64,000 nt of DNA from Prauserella shujinwangii (GTDB lineage: Bacteria; Actinomycetota; Actinomycetes; Mycobacteriales; Pseudonocardiaceae), in the NCBI RefSeq assembly GCF_003001955.1, contig NZ_PVNH01000005.1, forward strand, positions 248,001 to 312,000, read 5' to 3'. This document shows positions 25,220-34,376 of the stretch, piece after piece. The notes beneath the pieces were generated by a model. It was not told the DNA's origin, ran no database searches, and saw nothing but the letters and a program-made list of their open reading frames with translations. The position numbers and the translations under genes were made by a program. How positions within the stretch are numbered: the first letter of the stretch is position 1; each line of letters starts with the position of its first letter.

Positions 25220-27390
25220 AGACGCTCGGCGCGTTCGCGCTGGCACTGGTGTTCCTCGTGGCGCATGCCCTGTTCGGCGCGCCGGCGCGGGCCGGTGCGC
25301 AGCCGCTGGACGAGCAGATGCTCCGGCTGGACATCGACCGCATGACGCCGAGAGTGGTGACCGAGCACGACCAGACCCTGCGGGTCACCGGGTCGGTCAG
25401 CAACGTGAGCGACCGCCGGATCTCCGACGTCATCGTGCAGCTGCAGCTCGGCCAGCGGCAGAGCAGTGAGCGGGAACTGCGCGGCGCGATGGCCGAGGCG
25501 CCGCCCACCGACACCCCGATCACGGACTGGATCGACCTCGCCGCCGAGCTCGAACCAGGGCAGAGCGCGCGCATCGACATCGCGGTCCCGCTCGCGGACG
25601 GGACCTTCCCCGTCGGCGAGCCGGGTGTCCATCCGATGCTCGTCAACGTCAACGGCACGCCCGCCTACGGTGGTCCGGCCCGGCTCGCCGCACTGCACCT
25701 GCTCCTGCCGGTGGTCGGCGTACCGGGACAGGGCACCAGGGCGACCCCGCCCGCGCCGACACCGGTCTCGGTGCTGTGGCCGATCACGTCGTCGTCCCCC
25801 AAGGTCGTCGCGGCGCCGTACGACGAGCAGATCGTGCTGTCCGACGACCGGCTCGCCGCCGAGCTGCGCCCCGGTGGCCGCCTCGACGCGCTCGTCTCCT
25901 CGGCCCTGGCGCGGCGCGACGACCTGGTGTTCGGCTCGCTGTGCTTCGCGATCGACCCGGAGCTGGTCGACACGGTCGAGGCGATGACCTCCGGCTACCA
26001 GGTCCACACGCCGTCGGGGACCATCCCCGGCAAGGGCCGCAACGACGCCAAGCGCTGGCTGGCGTCGCTGCGGGACCTGGTCGCGGGACACTGCGTCGTC
26101 CAGATTCCCTACGCCGACGCCAGCCTCAGCACGCTGACCAGGCTCCCCGGCAGCGAGGAGCTGACCGACGACGCGCTGACCGGGGCCTCGGTGCTCAGCG
26201 TGCTCAAGGTCCAGCCGAGGCAGGGTGTGGTGTGGCCGAGCGGCTCGCTCACCCAGGACGCACTCGGCGCCGCGGCCCGGTCCGGTGCGACCACGATGAT
26301 CACCGGCCCGCTCCAGGTGCGGACCTCCGCGAACGACGGGGCGAACACCGGCCTCGGTTCCGCTCCGTTCGACATCTCCGGCACCGGGCTGCGCGCGCTG
26401 CCGTACGACTCGCTCGTCGCCGCCGGCCTCGCCGGCGAGGGCAACGCCGCGTCGGCCAACCTCACCCCTGCCGACGAGCCCGACGTGGCCGCGCAGAACG
26501 GCATCGCCGCCGTGGCCTTCCGGGCCGGTCTCGACGACCAGGACACGGCGGCCCCGGTGCTGGTGGCGCCGCCCCGGCGGTGGGAGATCTCGGCGACGGA
26601 GCTCGACACGCTGCTGGACTCACTGACGGCCCTGCGGCTGTCCGGGCTGGTCCAGCCCACCTCGCTGGACGACCTGCTGGCCGGAGAAGCTGCCGGAACC
26701 GCCGCGCCGCGGGACATGACGGCGTCCTCGGCGTCCTCGGCGTCCCTGCGGGAACCGGACCAGTCGGTCCTGGACGAACTGGCCGACGTCCAGCGGACGG
26801 CCGCCGACCTGGAACAGGCGATGGCGGTCGATCCCACCCGTCAGGTCCAGCCCGCGGCCGTCGTGCAGCCCTTGCACAACGCGGTGCTGCGGGCCACGTC
26901 CGCGGCGTGGCGCACCGACGTCGGCACCGCGGCCGCGGTCGCCGCCCCCGCCAGGGAGCAGACCGACGCGCTGACCCACCGCGTCACCGTCGCCACCCCG
27001 GAGCAGGCGGTGTCGCTGGCCTCCGACTCGAGCCCGCTGCCGGTCACCCTCAGCAACTCACTTCCGGTGGCCATCACCGTGAAGATCAACCTGGAGAACA
27101 TCGCCGGGTTGCGTCCAGCCGACATCCCGGACACCCCGCTCGCCGCGGGCAGCCGGGTGACCCGGTACATCCCCGCGGACGCGCTGCGGACGGGCCGGTT
27201 CAACATCAACGTGGCGTTGACCACGCCGGGTGGCACGCGGCTGGGGACACCCGCTCAGCTGGAGCTGACGTCGACCGAGTTCGGCCTGTTCACGGTCGTG
27301 CTCACGGCCACCGCGGGAGGGGCACTCGTGCTGCTGTCCGGCAGGCGCATCTACCGCAGGGTGCGCGGCGACAGAACCGACAGGTCCTGA
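25216..27390 (+). CDS. DUF6049 family secreted/membrane protein (Rv3909-like)
   Basis: A 724-residue exported protein. Residues 1-28 form a signal peptide ([18 protein letters not shown]). The long extracytoplasmic part begins with an immunoglobulin-like beta region ([25 protein letters not shown]) and ends with a second one ([20 protein letters not shown]). A C-terminal membrane helix ([17 protein letters not shown]) and a short basic tail [11 protein letters not shown] complete it. Its function is unknown; its fixed place before murJ suggests a role in envelope assembly. The GTG overlaps the stop of mutT4 (GTGA), which indicates one operon. Confidence 0.9.
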   Translation: MKTLGAFALALVFLVAHALFGAPARAGAQPLDEQMLRLDIDRMTPRVVTEHDQTLRVTGSVSNVSDRRISDVIVQLQLGQRQSSERELRGAMAEAPPTDTPITDWIDLAAELEPGQSARIDIAVPLADGTFPVGEPGVHPMLVNVNGTPAYGGPARLAALHLLLPVVGVPGQGTRATPPAPTPVSVLWPITSSSPKVVAAPYDEQIVLSDDRLAAELRPGGRLDALVSSALARRDDLVFGSLCFAIDPELVDTVEAMTSGYQVHTPSGTIPGKGRNDAKRWLASLRDLVAGHCVVQIPYADASLSTLTRLPGSEELTDDALTGASVLSVLKVQPRQGVVWPSGSLTQDALGAAARSGATTMITGPLQVRTSANDGANTGLGSAPFDISGTGLRALPYDSLVAAGLAGEGNAASANLTPADEPDVAAQNGIAAVAFRAGLDDQDTAAPVLVAPPRRWEISATELDTLLDSLTALRLSGLVQPTSLDDLLAGEAAGTAAPRDMTASSASSASLREPDQSVLDELADVQRTAADLEQAMAVDPTRQVQPAAVVQPLHNAVLRATSAAWRTDVGTAAAVAAPAREQTDALTHRVTVATPEQAVSLASDSSPLPVTLSNSLPVAITVKINLENIAGLRPADIPDTPLAAGSRVTRYIPADALRTGRFNINVALTTPGGTRLGTPAQLELTSTEFGLFTVVLTATAGGALVLLSGRRIYRRVRGDRTDRS

Positions 27391-27449
27391 GTTTCCGCCG
27401 GTCACGGATTACCCTGAATCGACCAAGCTGACCGTCGAGGATTGGGCGC

Positions 27450-29696
27450 GTGTTGGACAGAGAGCCGGGCCAGCCGCCCGAGCGTGCCGAGAGGCCGCGC
27501 CGCTCTGACCGTGTCCCACCGCGCCGTTCCGACCGGCAGCCGCCCCCGGAACGGGCGCCACGCCGGGACGGCCAGCCCAACCAGTACCGCGGCCAGGTCC
27601 CGCCCGCGGGCAGGCCGCAGCCGAGGCAGTACCCGCCGCGGCAGGCCGCACCGGGACCGCCCCGGCACCAGCAGCCACCACCACACCAGCCGCCACCACC
27701 CGCACAGCCGCCACCAGCATCGCCACCACCTCCGGCACCGCAGGCACAGCAGCAGCCACCTCCGCAGCAGCCGCCCCGGCCACCCGGGCCGGCACCACAC
27801 CGGGGCAGGCAGCACGACCGCGGTCAGCGGCAGCAGCCCGTCCGCCCGTGGAGCCAGGAGGCGCGGGACGGCGGGAGGCGCAGGCCACCGGAACAGCAGC
27901 GGCCCGACGCGACGATGTACATCCCGAGGGAGCGCGGGGTGCCGCCCGGCGTGCGCTGGCCTGCCGCCGACCCGGATGTGCTGCGGCCCTACGACGAGCT
28001 CGCCACGCGGATGCTGCCGAGGATCCTCGATGGTCCCCGGCCCGCCGAACCGATCGGCGACCGCCTGCCCGCGGTCCAGCTCGAACCTGCTCCCAAGGAG
28101 CGGCCGAAGGCTCCTTCGGTGGCCAAGGCCAGCGGCCGCATGGCCATCGCCACGCTGACGAGCCGGATCACCGGGTTCGCCTGGAAGGTCATGCTGGCGT
28201 GGGTGGCGACGCTCGGCGTGCTGTACGACTCGTTCACGGTCGCGAACACGCTGCCGCTCATCATCAACGAGCTGCTGCTCGGCGGCGTGCTGACCAGTGT
28301 CGTCGTACCGCTGCTCGTGCGCTCACAGGACGACGAGGACGGTGGCGAGGCGTACACCCAGCGGCTGCTCACCATGGCCGCGACGATCCTCGGCGTGGGC
28401 ACCGTGGTGTCGACCGCGCTCGCACCGTGGCTGATCGAGCTGCTGATGGAGGAGGGCGGCGGCGGCAACCCGCAGCTGGCGACCTGGTTCGCCTACCTGC
28501 TGCTGCCCGGCCTGCTGTTCTACGGCATGTTCGCCGTCCTGTCCGCGGTGCTCAACGCCAAGCAGATCTTCGGTCCCGCGCAGTGGGCGCCCGTGGTGAA
28601 CAACCTCGTCATCTTCGCCACGATCGCCGCCTTCGCGGTGGCCCCCGGTGACCCGACGGTCATCCCGACGGAGATGAGCGAGCCGAAGGTCCTGGTGCTC
28701 GGCATCGGCGTGCTCACCGCGATGGTCGCGCAGGCGCTGTTCCTCATCCCCCCGCTGCGCCGCTCCGGTTTCCGGTTCAAGTGGCGGTGGGGCATCGACG
28801 ACCGGCTCAAGGAGTTCGGCGGCCTCGCGCTGTGGATCCTCGGCTACGTCGCCGTCAGCCAGGTCGGCATGATCGTGAACACGCGCGTGCTCACCGGCGG
28901 CGCCGCGGGTGGTCCCTCGATCTACTCGAACGCGTGGCTGCTGTTTCAGCTGCCCTACGGCGTCATCGGCGTCTCCCTGCTCACCGCCCTCATGCCGAAG
29001 ATGAGCCGGTCGGCCGCCGACGGCGACTACAAGCGGCTGATCGGTGACCTGTCCTACGGGTCGAGGCTCACCACGCTGATGCTGCTGCCGGTCTCCGCGG
29101 TCATGGCCGTGGCGGGCACGTCGATCGGCGTCGCGCTGTTCGCACTGGGCAAGGGCTCCGTCGCCGACGCCGAGCGGCTCGGCCAGTCGCTCGCGATCTC
29201 GGCGTTCGGCCTGCTCCCGTACGCGCTGGTGATGCTCCAGATGCGCGTGTTCTACGCGATGAAGGACTCCCGGACCCCCACGCTGATCATGGTCGTGATG
29301 ACCGCGGTCAAGATCCCGCTGCTGTACCTCGCCGCCGCGGTGCTGCACCCCGTCAACGTCGTGCTCGGCGTGATGATGGTGAACTCGATGGTCTTCGTCG
29401 TCGGCGCGGTCCTCGGCCAGGTCTGGCTGTGGGTGAAGCTCGGCAACCTCCGCAGCAAGCGGGTGCTCGGGGTCATCCTGTTCACGGTCGTCGCGAGCGG
29501 CCTCGGCGCGCTGGCCGCCACCCTGGTCGGCATGCTCGTGCCCGACTCCATCGGCCCGATCACGCAGGCTTGGATCAAGCTCTTCCTCCAGGGCATCGTC
29601 GGCATCGGCGTATCCTTCGGCGTGCTCATCGCCCTCAAGGTCGATGAGCTGGCCCCCGTGACGCGGCGGATCACCCGGTTGCTGCGCAGAGGGTGA
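27450..29696 (+). CDS. murJ: Lipid II flippase MurJ with a long Pro/Gln-rich cytoplasmic N-terminus
   Basis: A 748-residue integral membrane protein that moves lipid II to the outer face of the membrane for peptidoglycan synthesis. Residues 1-150 are low-complexity Pro/Gln/Arg/His (runs such as QQPPPHQPPPPAQPPP). A short linker follows, with YIPRERGVPPGVRWP. The MATE/MOP-type core begins near residue 230 with MAIATLTSRITGFAWKVMLAW and contains about 14 helices. In M. tuberculosis MurJ is fused to a pseudokinase domain; here the pseudokinase is a separate gene right after the stop. The GTG start has no strong Shine-Dalgarno. Confidence 0.95.
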   Translation: MLDREPGQPPERAERPRRSDRVPPRRSDRQPPPERAPRRDGQPNQYRGQVPPAGRPQPRQYPPRQAAPGPPRHQQPPPHQPPPPAQPPPASPPPPAPQAQQQPPPQQPPRPPGPAPHRGRQHDRGQRQQPVRPWSQEARDGGRRRPPEQQRPDATMYIPRERGVPPGVRWPAADPDVLRPYDELATRMLPRILDGPRPAEPIGDRLPAVQLEPAPKERPKAPSVAKASGRMAIATLTSRITGFAWKVMLAWVATLGVLYDSFTVANTLPLIINELLLGGVLTSVVVPLLVRSQDDEDGGEAYTQRLLTMAATILGVGTVVSTALAPWLIELLMEEGGGGNPQLATWFAYLLLPGLLFYGMFAVLSAVLNAKQIFGPAQWAPVVNNLVIFATIAAFAVAPGDPTVIPTEMSEPKVLVLGIGVLTAMVAQALFLIPPLRRSGFRFKWRWGIDDRLKEFGGLALWILGYVAVSQVGMIVNTRVLTGGAAGGPSIYSNAWLLFQLPYGVIGVSLLTALMPKMSRSAADGDYKRLIGDLSYGSRLTTLMLLPVSAVMAVAGTSIGVALFALGKGSVADAERLGQSLAISAFGLLPYALVMLQMRVFYAMKDSRTPTLIMVVMTAVKIPLLYLAAAVLHPVNVVLGVMMVNSMVFVVGAVLGQVWLWVKLGNLRSKRVLGVILFTVVASGLGALAATLVGMLVPDSIGPITQAWIKLFLQGIVGIGVSFGVLIALKVDELAPVTRRITRLLRRG

Positions 29697-29792
29697 GTGG
29701 GCGCCGACCGCTTCCGCTCGCCAGGGGCCCGCGTTCACGTACCCTCGACGGGTAGGTGGGACAGGAGCGAGCAGGCAGGGGGTCCGACCCGA

Positions 29793-31340
29793 GTGGGCAT
29801 TCGTACACGGGGTGGATCGCTGGCGCCCGGAAGCGTCGTCGGCGACGGCCGGTATCGGCTGCTCGCCCAGTTCGGCATCGACGAGCGCGCCGGGGCGCAC
29901 CTGTGGCGTGCCCGCGACGGCCAGCTGCGCCGCGACGTGGCGCTGACGATGCTCGTCGGTGACCCCGCCGACGCCGAGGCGGCCCGGCTCGCCCGGCGCA
30001 CCCTCGAACGCGCGGCGCACGCCGCCAAGTTCGGCCACCCCGGCATCGCCAGGGTGCTCGACGTACTCAGCCTCGGCAGCGGCATCAGCTCCAGCGAGGG
30101 ACTGCTCGGCATCATCGTCGCCGAGTGGACGAAGGGCACCGACCTGGTCGACCTGGTCGCCGAGCGGCCGGTGGAGCCGGGTGCGGCGGCCCGGATGGTG
30201 CAGGCGCTGGCCGAGTCGGTGGAACGTGCGCACCAGTCCGGGCTCGTGCTCGGCCTGGACCACCCGCAGCGGATCCGGTTGACGCCGGACGGCAGGCTGC
30301 GGCTCGCGTTCCCCGGTCCGCTGCCGGACGCCACCCTGCGCGACGACGTGAAGGCGCTCGGTGCCGTGCTGTACCTGCTGCTCACCGGCCGCTGGGCGTT
30401 GCCGGGCGGGCCACCTGGCATCCGCACGGCGCCGAGGTCGCCGAACGGGAGAGTACTGCCCGCCAGCTCGCTGGAGCCGAACGTCCCCGAGGAGCTGTCC
30501 GCACTGGCCGTGCGCACCGTCGAGGATGGGGGCCACGGCGGGATCCGGACGAGTGCGGCGATCCTCAAGGTGCTGGAGGACATCGCCGAGGCCGCCGAGC
30601 GCACCCAGCTCATCAACCCGGTCGAGCCCGACCCCGACGGCGGGGTGTGGACCACGAAGAAGCCGGTGAAGGACGCCGCCCGCAGGCGCAAGCTCGCCCT
30701 GGGCGTGACCGTGCTGGTCGTCGCGGCGGTCGGCATCCTCGCCTGGCTCGGCATGATGGCGATCAGCTTCTTCCAGGACGACCCCTCGGCCAGCGGGCCC
30801 GCCGTCAACCTGGCCGACCCCACGCCCACGCAGCAGCAGCCTCCACCGGGGCAGAACCAGGATCAGCCGAGGTCCCCGGCCCCCGACCCCGCGGCCACCG
30901 GCGACCCGGTGCCACCCGCGGAGGTCACCGTCTACAACCCGGAAGGCGAGGGCGACGGGGTCGCGAACGCGGGCCGGGCCGTCGACGGCGACCCCGCCAC
31001 GATCTGGCGCACGGACCAGTACCGCCAGCAGTTCCCCGCCTTCAAGTCGGGTGTCGGGCTCGTCGCCACGTTCGATCAGCCGATCGACCTGTCGAAGGTG
31101 AAGGTGACCGCCGACAGCCCCGGCACCACCGTCGAGATCCGCACCGCCGACTCGCCCGATCCGCAGCTGGACGACACGCGGGTGGTCGCCTCCGGCACGC
31201 TCGAGGACATCGAGACCGAGCTCTCCCTCCAGCAACCCGCCTCCACGCAGTACGTGATCGTCTGGATCACGCAGCTCTCCAGCGACGGCGACCAGTACGT
31301 GTCCGAGTTCGGCGAGCTGCAGTTCCTGCCGGCCGGATGA
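29793..31340 (+). CDS. Membrane-anchored pseudokinase (MurJ partner)
   Basis: A 515-residue protein corresponding to the C-terminal half of mycobacterial MviN (Rv3910). Residues ~10-280 form a protein-kinase fold that lacks catalytic residues. The VAIK lysine position reads VALTM, the HRD loop reads LGLDHPQ and the DFG position reads RLAFPG. A membrane helix (LALGVTVLVVAAVGILAWLG) follows near residue 300, then a Pro/Gln linker and an extracellular domain resembling F5/8-type or sugar-binding beta-sandwiches (AGRAVDGDPATIWRTD). In mycobacteria this kinase is phosphorylated by PknB and binds FhaA. I chose the GTG at 29793; a GTG at 29697 directly after the murJ stop would add 32 residues. The TGA overlaps the next ATG. 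Confidence 0.88.
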   Translation: MGIRTRGGSLAPGSVVGDGRYRLLAQFGIDERAGAHLWRARDGQLRRDVALTMLVGDPADAEAARLARRTLERAAHAAKFGHPGIARVLDVLSLGSGISSSEGLLGIIVAEWTKGTDLVDLVAERPVEPGAAARMVQALAESVERAHQSGLVLGLDHPQRIRLTPDGRLRLAFPGPLPDATLRDDVKALGAVLYLLLTGRWALPGGPPGIRTAPRSPNGRVLPASSLEPNVPEELSALAVRTVEDGGHGGIRTSAAILKVLEDIAEAAERTQLINPVEPDPDGGVWTTKKPVKDAARRRKLALGVTVLVVAAVGILAWLGMMAISFFQDDPSASGPAVNLADPTPTQQQPPPGQNQDQPRSPAPDPAATGDPVPPAEVTVYNPEGEGDGVANAGRAVDGDPATIWRTDQYRQQFPAFKSGVGLVATFDQPIDLSKVKVTADSPGTTVEIRTADSPDPQLDDTRVVASGTLEDIETELSLQQPASTQYVIVWITQLSSDGDQYVSEFGELQFLPAG

Positions 31341-32491
31341 GCGGCGCACTGACGCCGTTCTGCGTCGACGTTCCCGAGCACGATCTCGCCGACCTGCGGT
31401 CCCGGCTCGCCCGCACCCGCTGGCCCGAACCGGAGACCGTGCCGGACTGGTCGCAGGGCGTGCCCAGGGAGTACCTGCGTGAGCTCTGCCGCTATTGGGC
31501 CGAGGAGTACGACTGGCGGGCCACCGAGCGCAGGCTCAACGCGTTTCCGCAGTTCCGCACCGAGATCGACGGGCTTGGTATCCACTTCCTGCACGTGCGC
31601 TCCCCGCACGTGGGTGCGATTCCGCTCGTGCTCACCAACGGCTGGCCCGGTTCGGTGGTGGAGTACCTGAAGGTGCTGGGCCCCCTCACCGATCCGCCCG
31701 CGTACGGGGGCGACGCCGCCGACGCGTTCGACGTCGTCGTGCCGTCGCTGCCGGGCTACGGGTTCAGCGACAAGCCCGACCGTGCCGGCTGGGGCGTCGA
31801 GCGCATCGCCGCCGCCTGGGTCCGGTTGATGAATCGGCTCGGCTACGACCGGTTCGGCGCGGCGGGCAGCGACTGGGGCACGACGATCACCACGTGCATC
31901 GGCAAACAGGCTCCGGACCGCGTGGTGGGAATCCACCTCGTGCCGCCACTGGCCGCTCCGGACCCGGCGACGTTCGACGACCTCACCGGCATCGAGCGGG
32001 CAGCGCTCGCGGATCTCGACCGGGCCGGCGCCGAGGAGTCGGGCTATGCCGAGCAGCAGCGAACCCGGCCCCAGACGGTCGGCTACGCGCTGACCGACTC
32101 CCCGGCCGGCCTCTGCGCGTGGATCGTGGAGAAGTTCCGGGCCTGGACCGACTGCGCAGGCCATCCGGAAAACGCGCTGACCCGCGACGAGATGCTCGAC
32201 GACGTGACGCTGTACTGGCTCACCGGCACGGCCACGTCCTCGGCGCGGCTGTACTGGGAGAGCTTCCGCTCGGTGTCGGAGACGTTCCAGGGCACGAGCA
32301 CGGACACGGTCGCCGTGCCCACCGGCTGCTCGATCTACCCGAAGGAGATCCCGCGGATCTCCCGCCGCTGGGCCGCCCGCCGGTTTCCCGACATCCGGAA
32401 CGAACTGGACCGGGGCGGGCACTTCGCGGCAGCCGAGCAACCCGAGCAGTTCGTCGCGGAGCTCCGAGCGTTCTTCCGGCTGGTGCGCTGA
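31337..32491 (+). CDS. Epoxide hydrolase family protein (EHN + alpha/beta hydrolase)
   Basis: A 384-residue soluble hydrolase. The N-terminal EHN domain (residues ~6-110) begins FCVDVPEHDLADLRSRLARTRWPEP and ends near FPQFRTEIDGLGIHFLHVRS. The alpha/beta-hydrolase core has the HGWP-type oxyanion element as LTNGWPGS, the nucleophile Asp in AAGSDWGTT and the catalytic His in RGGHFAAAEQPEQ. It is similar to microsomal-type and juvenile-hormone-type epoxide hydrolases; the natural substrate is unknown. The ATG overlaps the stop of the pseudokinase gene (ATGA), although nothing functional links the two. This gene is absent from this position in mycobacteria, so it is probably an insertion. Confidence 0.9.
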   Translation: MSGALTPFCVDVPEHDLADLRSRLARTRWPEPETVPDWSQGVPREYLRELCRYWAEEYDWRATERRLNAFPQFRTEIDGLGIHFLHVRSPHVGAIPLVLTNGWPGSVVEYLKVLGPLTDPPAYGGDAADAFDVVVPSLPGYGFSDKPDRAGWGVERIAAAWVRLMNRLGYDRFGAAGSDWGTTITTCIGKQAPDRVVGIHLVPPLAAPDPATFDDLTGIERAALADLDRAGAEESGYAEQQRTRPQTVGYALTDSPAGLCAWIVEKFRAWTDCAGHPENALTRDEMLDDVTLYWLTGTATSSARLYWESFRSVSETFQGTSTDTVAVPTGCSIYPKEIPRISRRWAARRFPDIRNELDRGGHFAAAEQPEQFVAELRAFFRLVR

Positions 32492-32513
32492 CCGACGCTC
32501 ACCCGGCGTGCGG

Positions 32514-32795
32514 TCAGGGGTCCCTGCCGGAGGTGCCGCGGTGCTCAGCGCCCAGCGGTGCCCTGTCCCGCGCCTCGGCGACCACGCGCCGCGCCTGGCG
32601 CCGGTCGAGCAGCAGCAGGTCCATGACCAGTTCCACGGTGCCCGGGTAGCCCGCCTGCCTGGCGACGCCCTCCCGGTCGATCTCGGCTATCAGCGCGAGC
32701 CGCAGGTCCTCGAGGCGGCGAATCGCCAGGTGGTGCTCCAGGATCGAGGTGAGCAGCTCCGCATCACCCGATCCCTCGGTCATTCTCGGATTCAT
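32514..32795 (-). CDS. Stand-alone DUF222-like N-terminal domain (13E12-type), SOS-regulated
   Basis: A 93-residue protein that looks like only the beginning of the DUF222/HNH endonuclease family (13E12 repeat family). The matching segments are ILEHHLAIRRLEDLRLALIAEIDREGVARQAGYPGTVELV and MDLLLLDRRQARRVVAEARD. The HNH nuclease part is missing, and no remnant of it follows, because the stop lies close to the next gene's end. The ATG has GGCGGG directly upstream. A perfect LexA box lies 22 bases upstream and overlaps the expected -35. It is either a deletion remnant or a purpose-built small protein; the intact promoter and good codon use favour the second. Confidence 0.7.
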   Translation of the reverse strand: MNPRMTEGSGDAELLTSILEHHLAIRRLEDLRLALIAEIDREGVARQAGYPGTVELVMDLLLLDRRQARRVVAEARDRAPLGAEHRGTSGRDP

Positions 32796-32809
32796 CCCGC
32801 CACGGTAGC

Positions 32810-32832
32810 ACCATACTCGAACATGTGTTCGA
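32810..32832 (-). promoter_or_regulatory. LexA (SOS) box and -10 element of the DUF222 gene
   Basis: TCGAAC-ATGT-GTTCGA at 32817-32832 matches the actinobacterial LexA consensus TCGAAC-N4-GTTCGA at every defined position. On the minus strand TATGGT (read from 32810-32815) follows as a -10 box. LexA would therefore cover the -35 region and repress the gene until DNA damage. Confidence 0.88.
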
Positions 32833-32883
32833 TTCGGCGCGAACGGGTGACTCGCCACAGCGGCTGCCGACACCGGGCGAAAC

Positions 32884-32909
32884 GGAACGTGGCGACTTAG
32901 TAATGTCTG
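32884..32909 (+). promoter_or_regulatory. Candidate ECF sigma promoter in front of sigM
   Basis: GGAAC (32884-32888) lies 15 bases from TGTCTG (32904-32909), close to the ECF pattern GGAAC-N16-CGTC. The -10 would end only 4 bases before the GTG start, giving an mRNA that begins at or next to the start codon. Self-activation by SigM is possible; the match at -10 is imperfect. Confidence 0.35.
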
Positions 32910-32913
32910 CCGG

Positions 32914-33516
32914 GTGACCGCCGCAGCGCCCACGGATGCCGATCTCATAGCAGCGCATGCAGCGGGCGACCCCCACGCGTTCAACGAGCTGGTCCGGCGC
33001 CACCGGGACCGCATGTGGGCCGTCGCCCTGCGCACGCTCCGCGACCCGGAAGAAGCCGCCGACGCCCTGCAGGACGCCTTCATCTCGGCGTTCCGCGCGG
33101 CCGCCAACTTCCGCGCGGAATCCCAGGTGACCACGTGGCTGCACCGGATCGTGGTGAACGCCTGCCTCGACCGGGTGCGCAGGCGGCAGGCGCGACCGAC
33201 CGTGCCGCTGCCCGAGGCCGGGCACAACGAACCGGCCGTGCCACGCGACTCGATGGCCGAACGGGAGACGCGGCTGGTGGTCCAGGAGGCGCTCGACCAG
33301 CTGCCCGAGGACCAGCGGATGCCGATCGTGCTGGTGGACGTGGAGGGCTACTCGGTCGCCGAGACCGCCACCATGCTGGGCATCGCGGAGGGGACCGTGA
33401 AGAGCAGATGCGCGAGAGGCCGGGCGAAACTCGCCAAAGTTCTCGGACATCTGCGGAACCCGGGCAGCGACGCGGGCGTCCCAACTCACGAAAGCAAACA
33501 CGGGGAGGGACGATGA
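32914..33516 (+). CDS. sigM: ECF RNA polymerase sigma factor SigM
   Basis: A 200-residue sigma-70-family factor with regions 2 and 4 only. Region 2 includes AFNELVRRHRDRMWAVALR, EEAADALQDAFISAF and the -10-reading segment FRAESQVTTWLHRIVVNAC. Region 4 includes EALDQLPEDQRMPIVLVDVEGYSVAETA and the recognition helix IAEGTVKSRCARGRAKL. It matches Rv3911 by position, before an anti-sigma gene and trxB-trxA. GTG is the start. Its TGA overlaps the ATG of the anti-sigma gene (ATGA), so translation is coupled. It probably acts in oxidative or envelope stress control. Confidence 0.95.
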   Translation: MTAAAPTDADLIAAHAAGDPHAFNELVRRHRDRMWAVALRTLRDPEEAADALQDAFISAFRAAANFRAESQVTTWLHRIVVNACLDRVRRRQARPTVPLPEAGHNEPAVPRDSMAERETRLVVQEALDQLPEDQRMPIVLVDVEGYSVAETATMLGIAEGTVKSRCARGRAKLAKVLGHLRNPGSDAGVPTHESKHGEGR

Positions 33517-34271
33517 CGGACGAGAGCAGGGGGCACGGCGGGGTCGTCGGCCCCCCGTGGTCTGTCGACGTGCTCGCCGACCTCCACGCCGGTGTGCTGG
33601 ACGAACACGAGGCCGCCCGGCTGTGGCCCCAGGTGAACGCCGACCCCGAGGCACGCGCGATCATCGAGGCGCTGGAGGCCACCACCGCGGACCTGTCCGC
33701 GTTGCCCAGCGAGCCGGTGCCGCCCATGCCCGCCGAGGTCGCGGCGCGCATCGACCAGGCGCTGGAGCAGGAACGGCAGGCGGGTGCGGGCGCTCCCGTC
33801 GTGAGCCTCGACGCCGCCCGCAGGCGGCGCACCCGGCGCCTTGGCTGGGGCGCGGGACTCCTCACCGCCGCCGCGGCCGTGGTGGCCGGTATCGTGCTCG
33901 CCCTGCCGGCCGGTGAGGAGGCGGGCACACCCAACGTCGCCGAGCCGACGTCGGCCCCGACCGACGCACCCGCCCTCGCACTGAGCGGGGACAACCTGGG
34001 CGCCGCGGTGGGCGAGGTCAGCGGGGTCCGTGACTTCGGCCCGCTGGGCACCCAGGAACGTCTGGACGCGTGCCTGTCCGCGAGCGGTGTCCAGGTGAGC
34101 GGGAGGCCCGTCGGAGTCCGCCCGGCCACGATCGACGGCAAGCGGGCCGTGCTGGCGCTCTACCCCACCGGACAGCTCGCGCAGTTCCGGCTCGTCGCCG
34201 TGGAACCCGGCTGCGGGCCAGGCGATCCCGGTGTCCTCCGGGACGAGGTGATCGGCCGCAAGAGCGGCTGA
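33513..34271 (+). CDS. rsmA: Anti-sigma-M factor, membrane-anchored
   Basis: A 252-residue protein encoded in the sigM operon, the Rv3912 equivalent. The cytoplasmic part (residues 1-~108) has an acidic/Ala-rich helical segment (VLADLHAGVLDEHEAARLWPQVNADPEARAIIEAL). One membrane helix follows (LGWGAGLLTAAAAVVAGIVLALPAG). The extracytoplasmic part has two cysteines (DACLSASG and EPGCGPG). The H-x3-C-x2-C zinc motif of ZAS anti-sigma factors is absent, so it would not sense redox through zinc. GGGGAGGG precedes the ATG, and the start overlaps the sigM stop. It would hold SigM at the membrane until a signal arrives. Confidence 0.88.
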   Translation: MTDESRGHGGVVGPPWSVDVLADLHAGVLDEHEAARLWPQVNADPEARAIIEALEATTADLSALPSEPVPPMPAEVAARIDQALEQERQAGAGAPVVSLDAARRRRTRRLGWGAGLLTAAAAVVAGIVLALPAGEEAGTPNVAEPTSAPTDAPALALSGDNLGAAVGEVSGVRDFGPLGTQERLDACLSASGVQVSGRPVGVRPATIDGKRAVLALYPTGQLAQFRLVAVEPGCGPGDPGVLRDEVIGRKSG

Positions 34272-34311
34272 CGTCTCACGACCTGGGACCGCGGCGGCGT
34301 CCGTCACGTCG

Positions 34312-34337
34312 GGAACACCCGCCCCTACGATCGTGTT
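34312..34337 (+). promoter_or_regulatory. SigR/SigH-type promoter of trxB-trxA
   Basis: GGAAC at 34312-34316 and GTT at 34335-34337 are separated by 18 bases. This is the spacing of SigR (Streptomyces) and SigH (Mycobacterium) promoters, whose consensus is GGAAT-N18/19-GTT. It lies 39 bases upstream of the trxB start. The thioredoxin system is a classic target of these thiol-stress sigma factors. Confidence 0.65.
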
Positions 34338-34376
34338 GAGCCTGGTACGCAGGCGTTGACGAAGCGGAGGTCACGG

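Noticed and set aside
28323-31349. A 1008-residue minus-strand frame opposite murJ and the pseudokinase
   Set aside because: Both plus-strand genes have clear domains; the frame is low-complexity His/Arg/Glu/Gly and is antisense.
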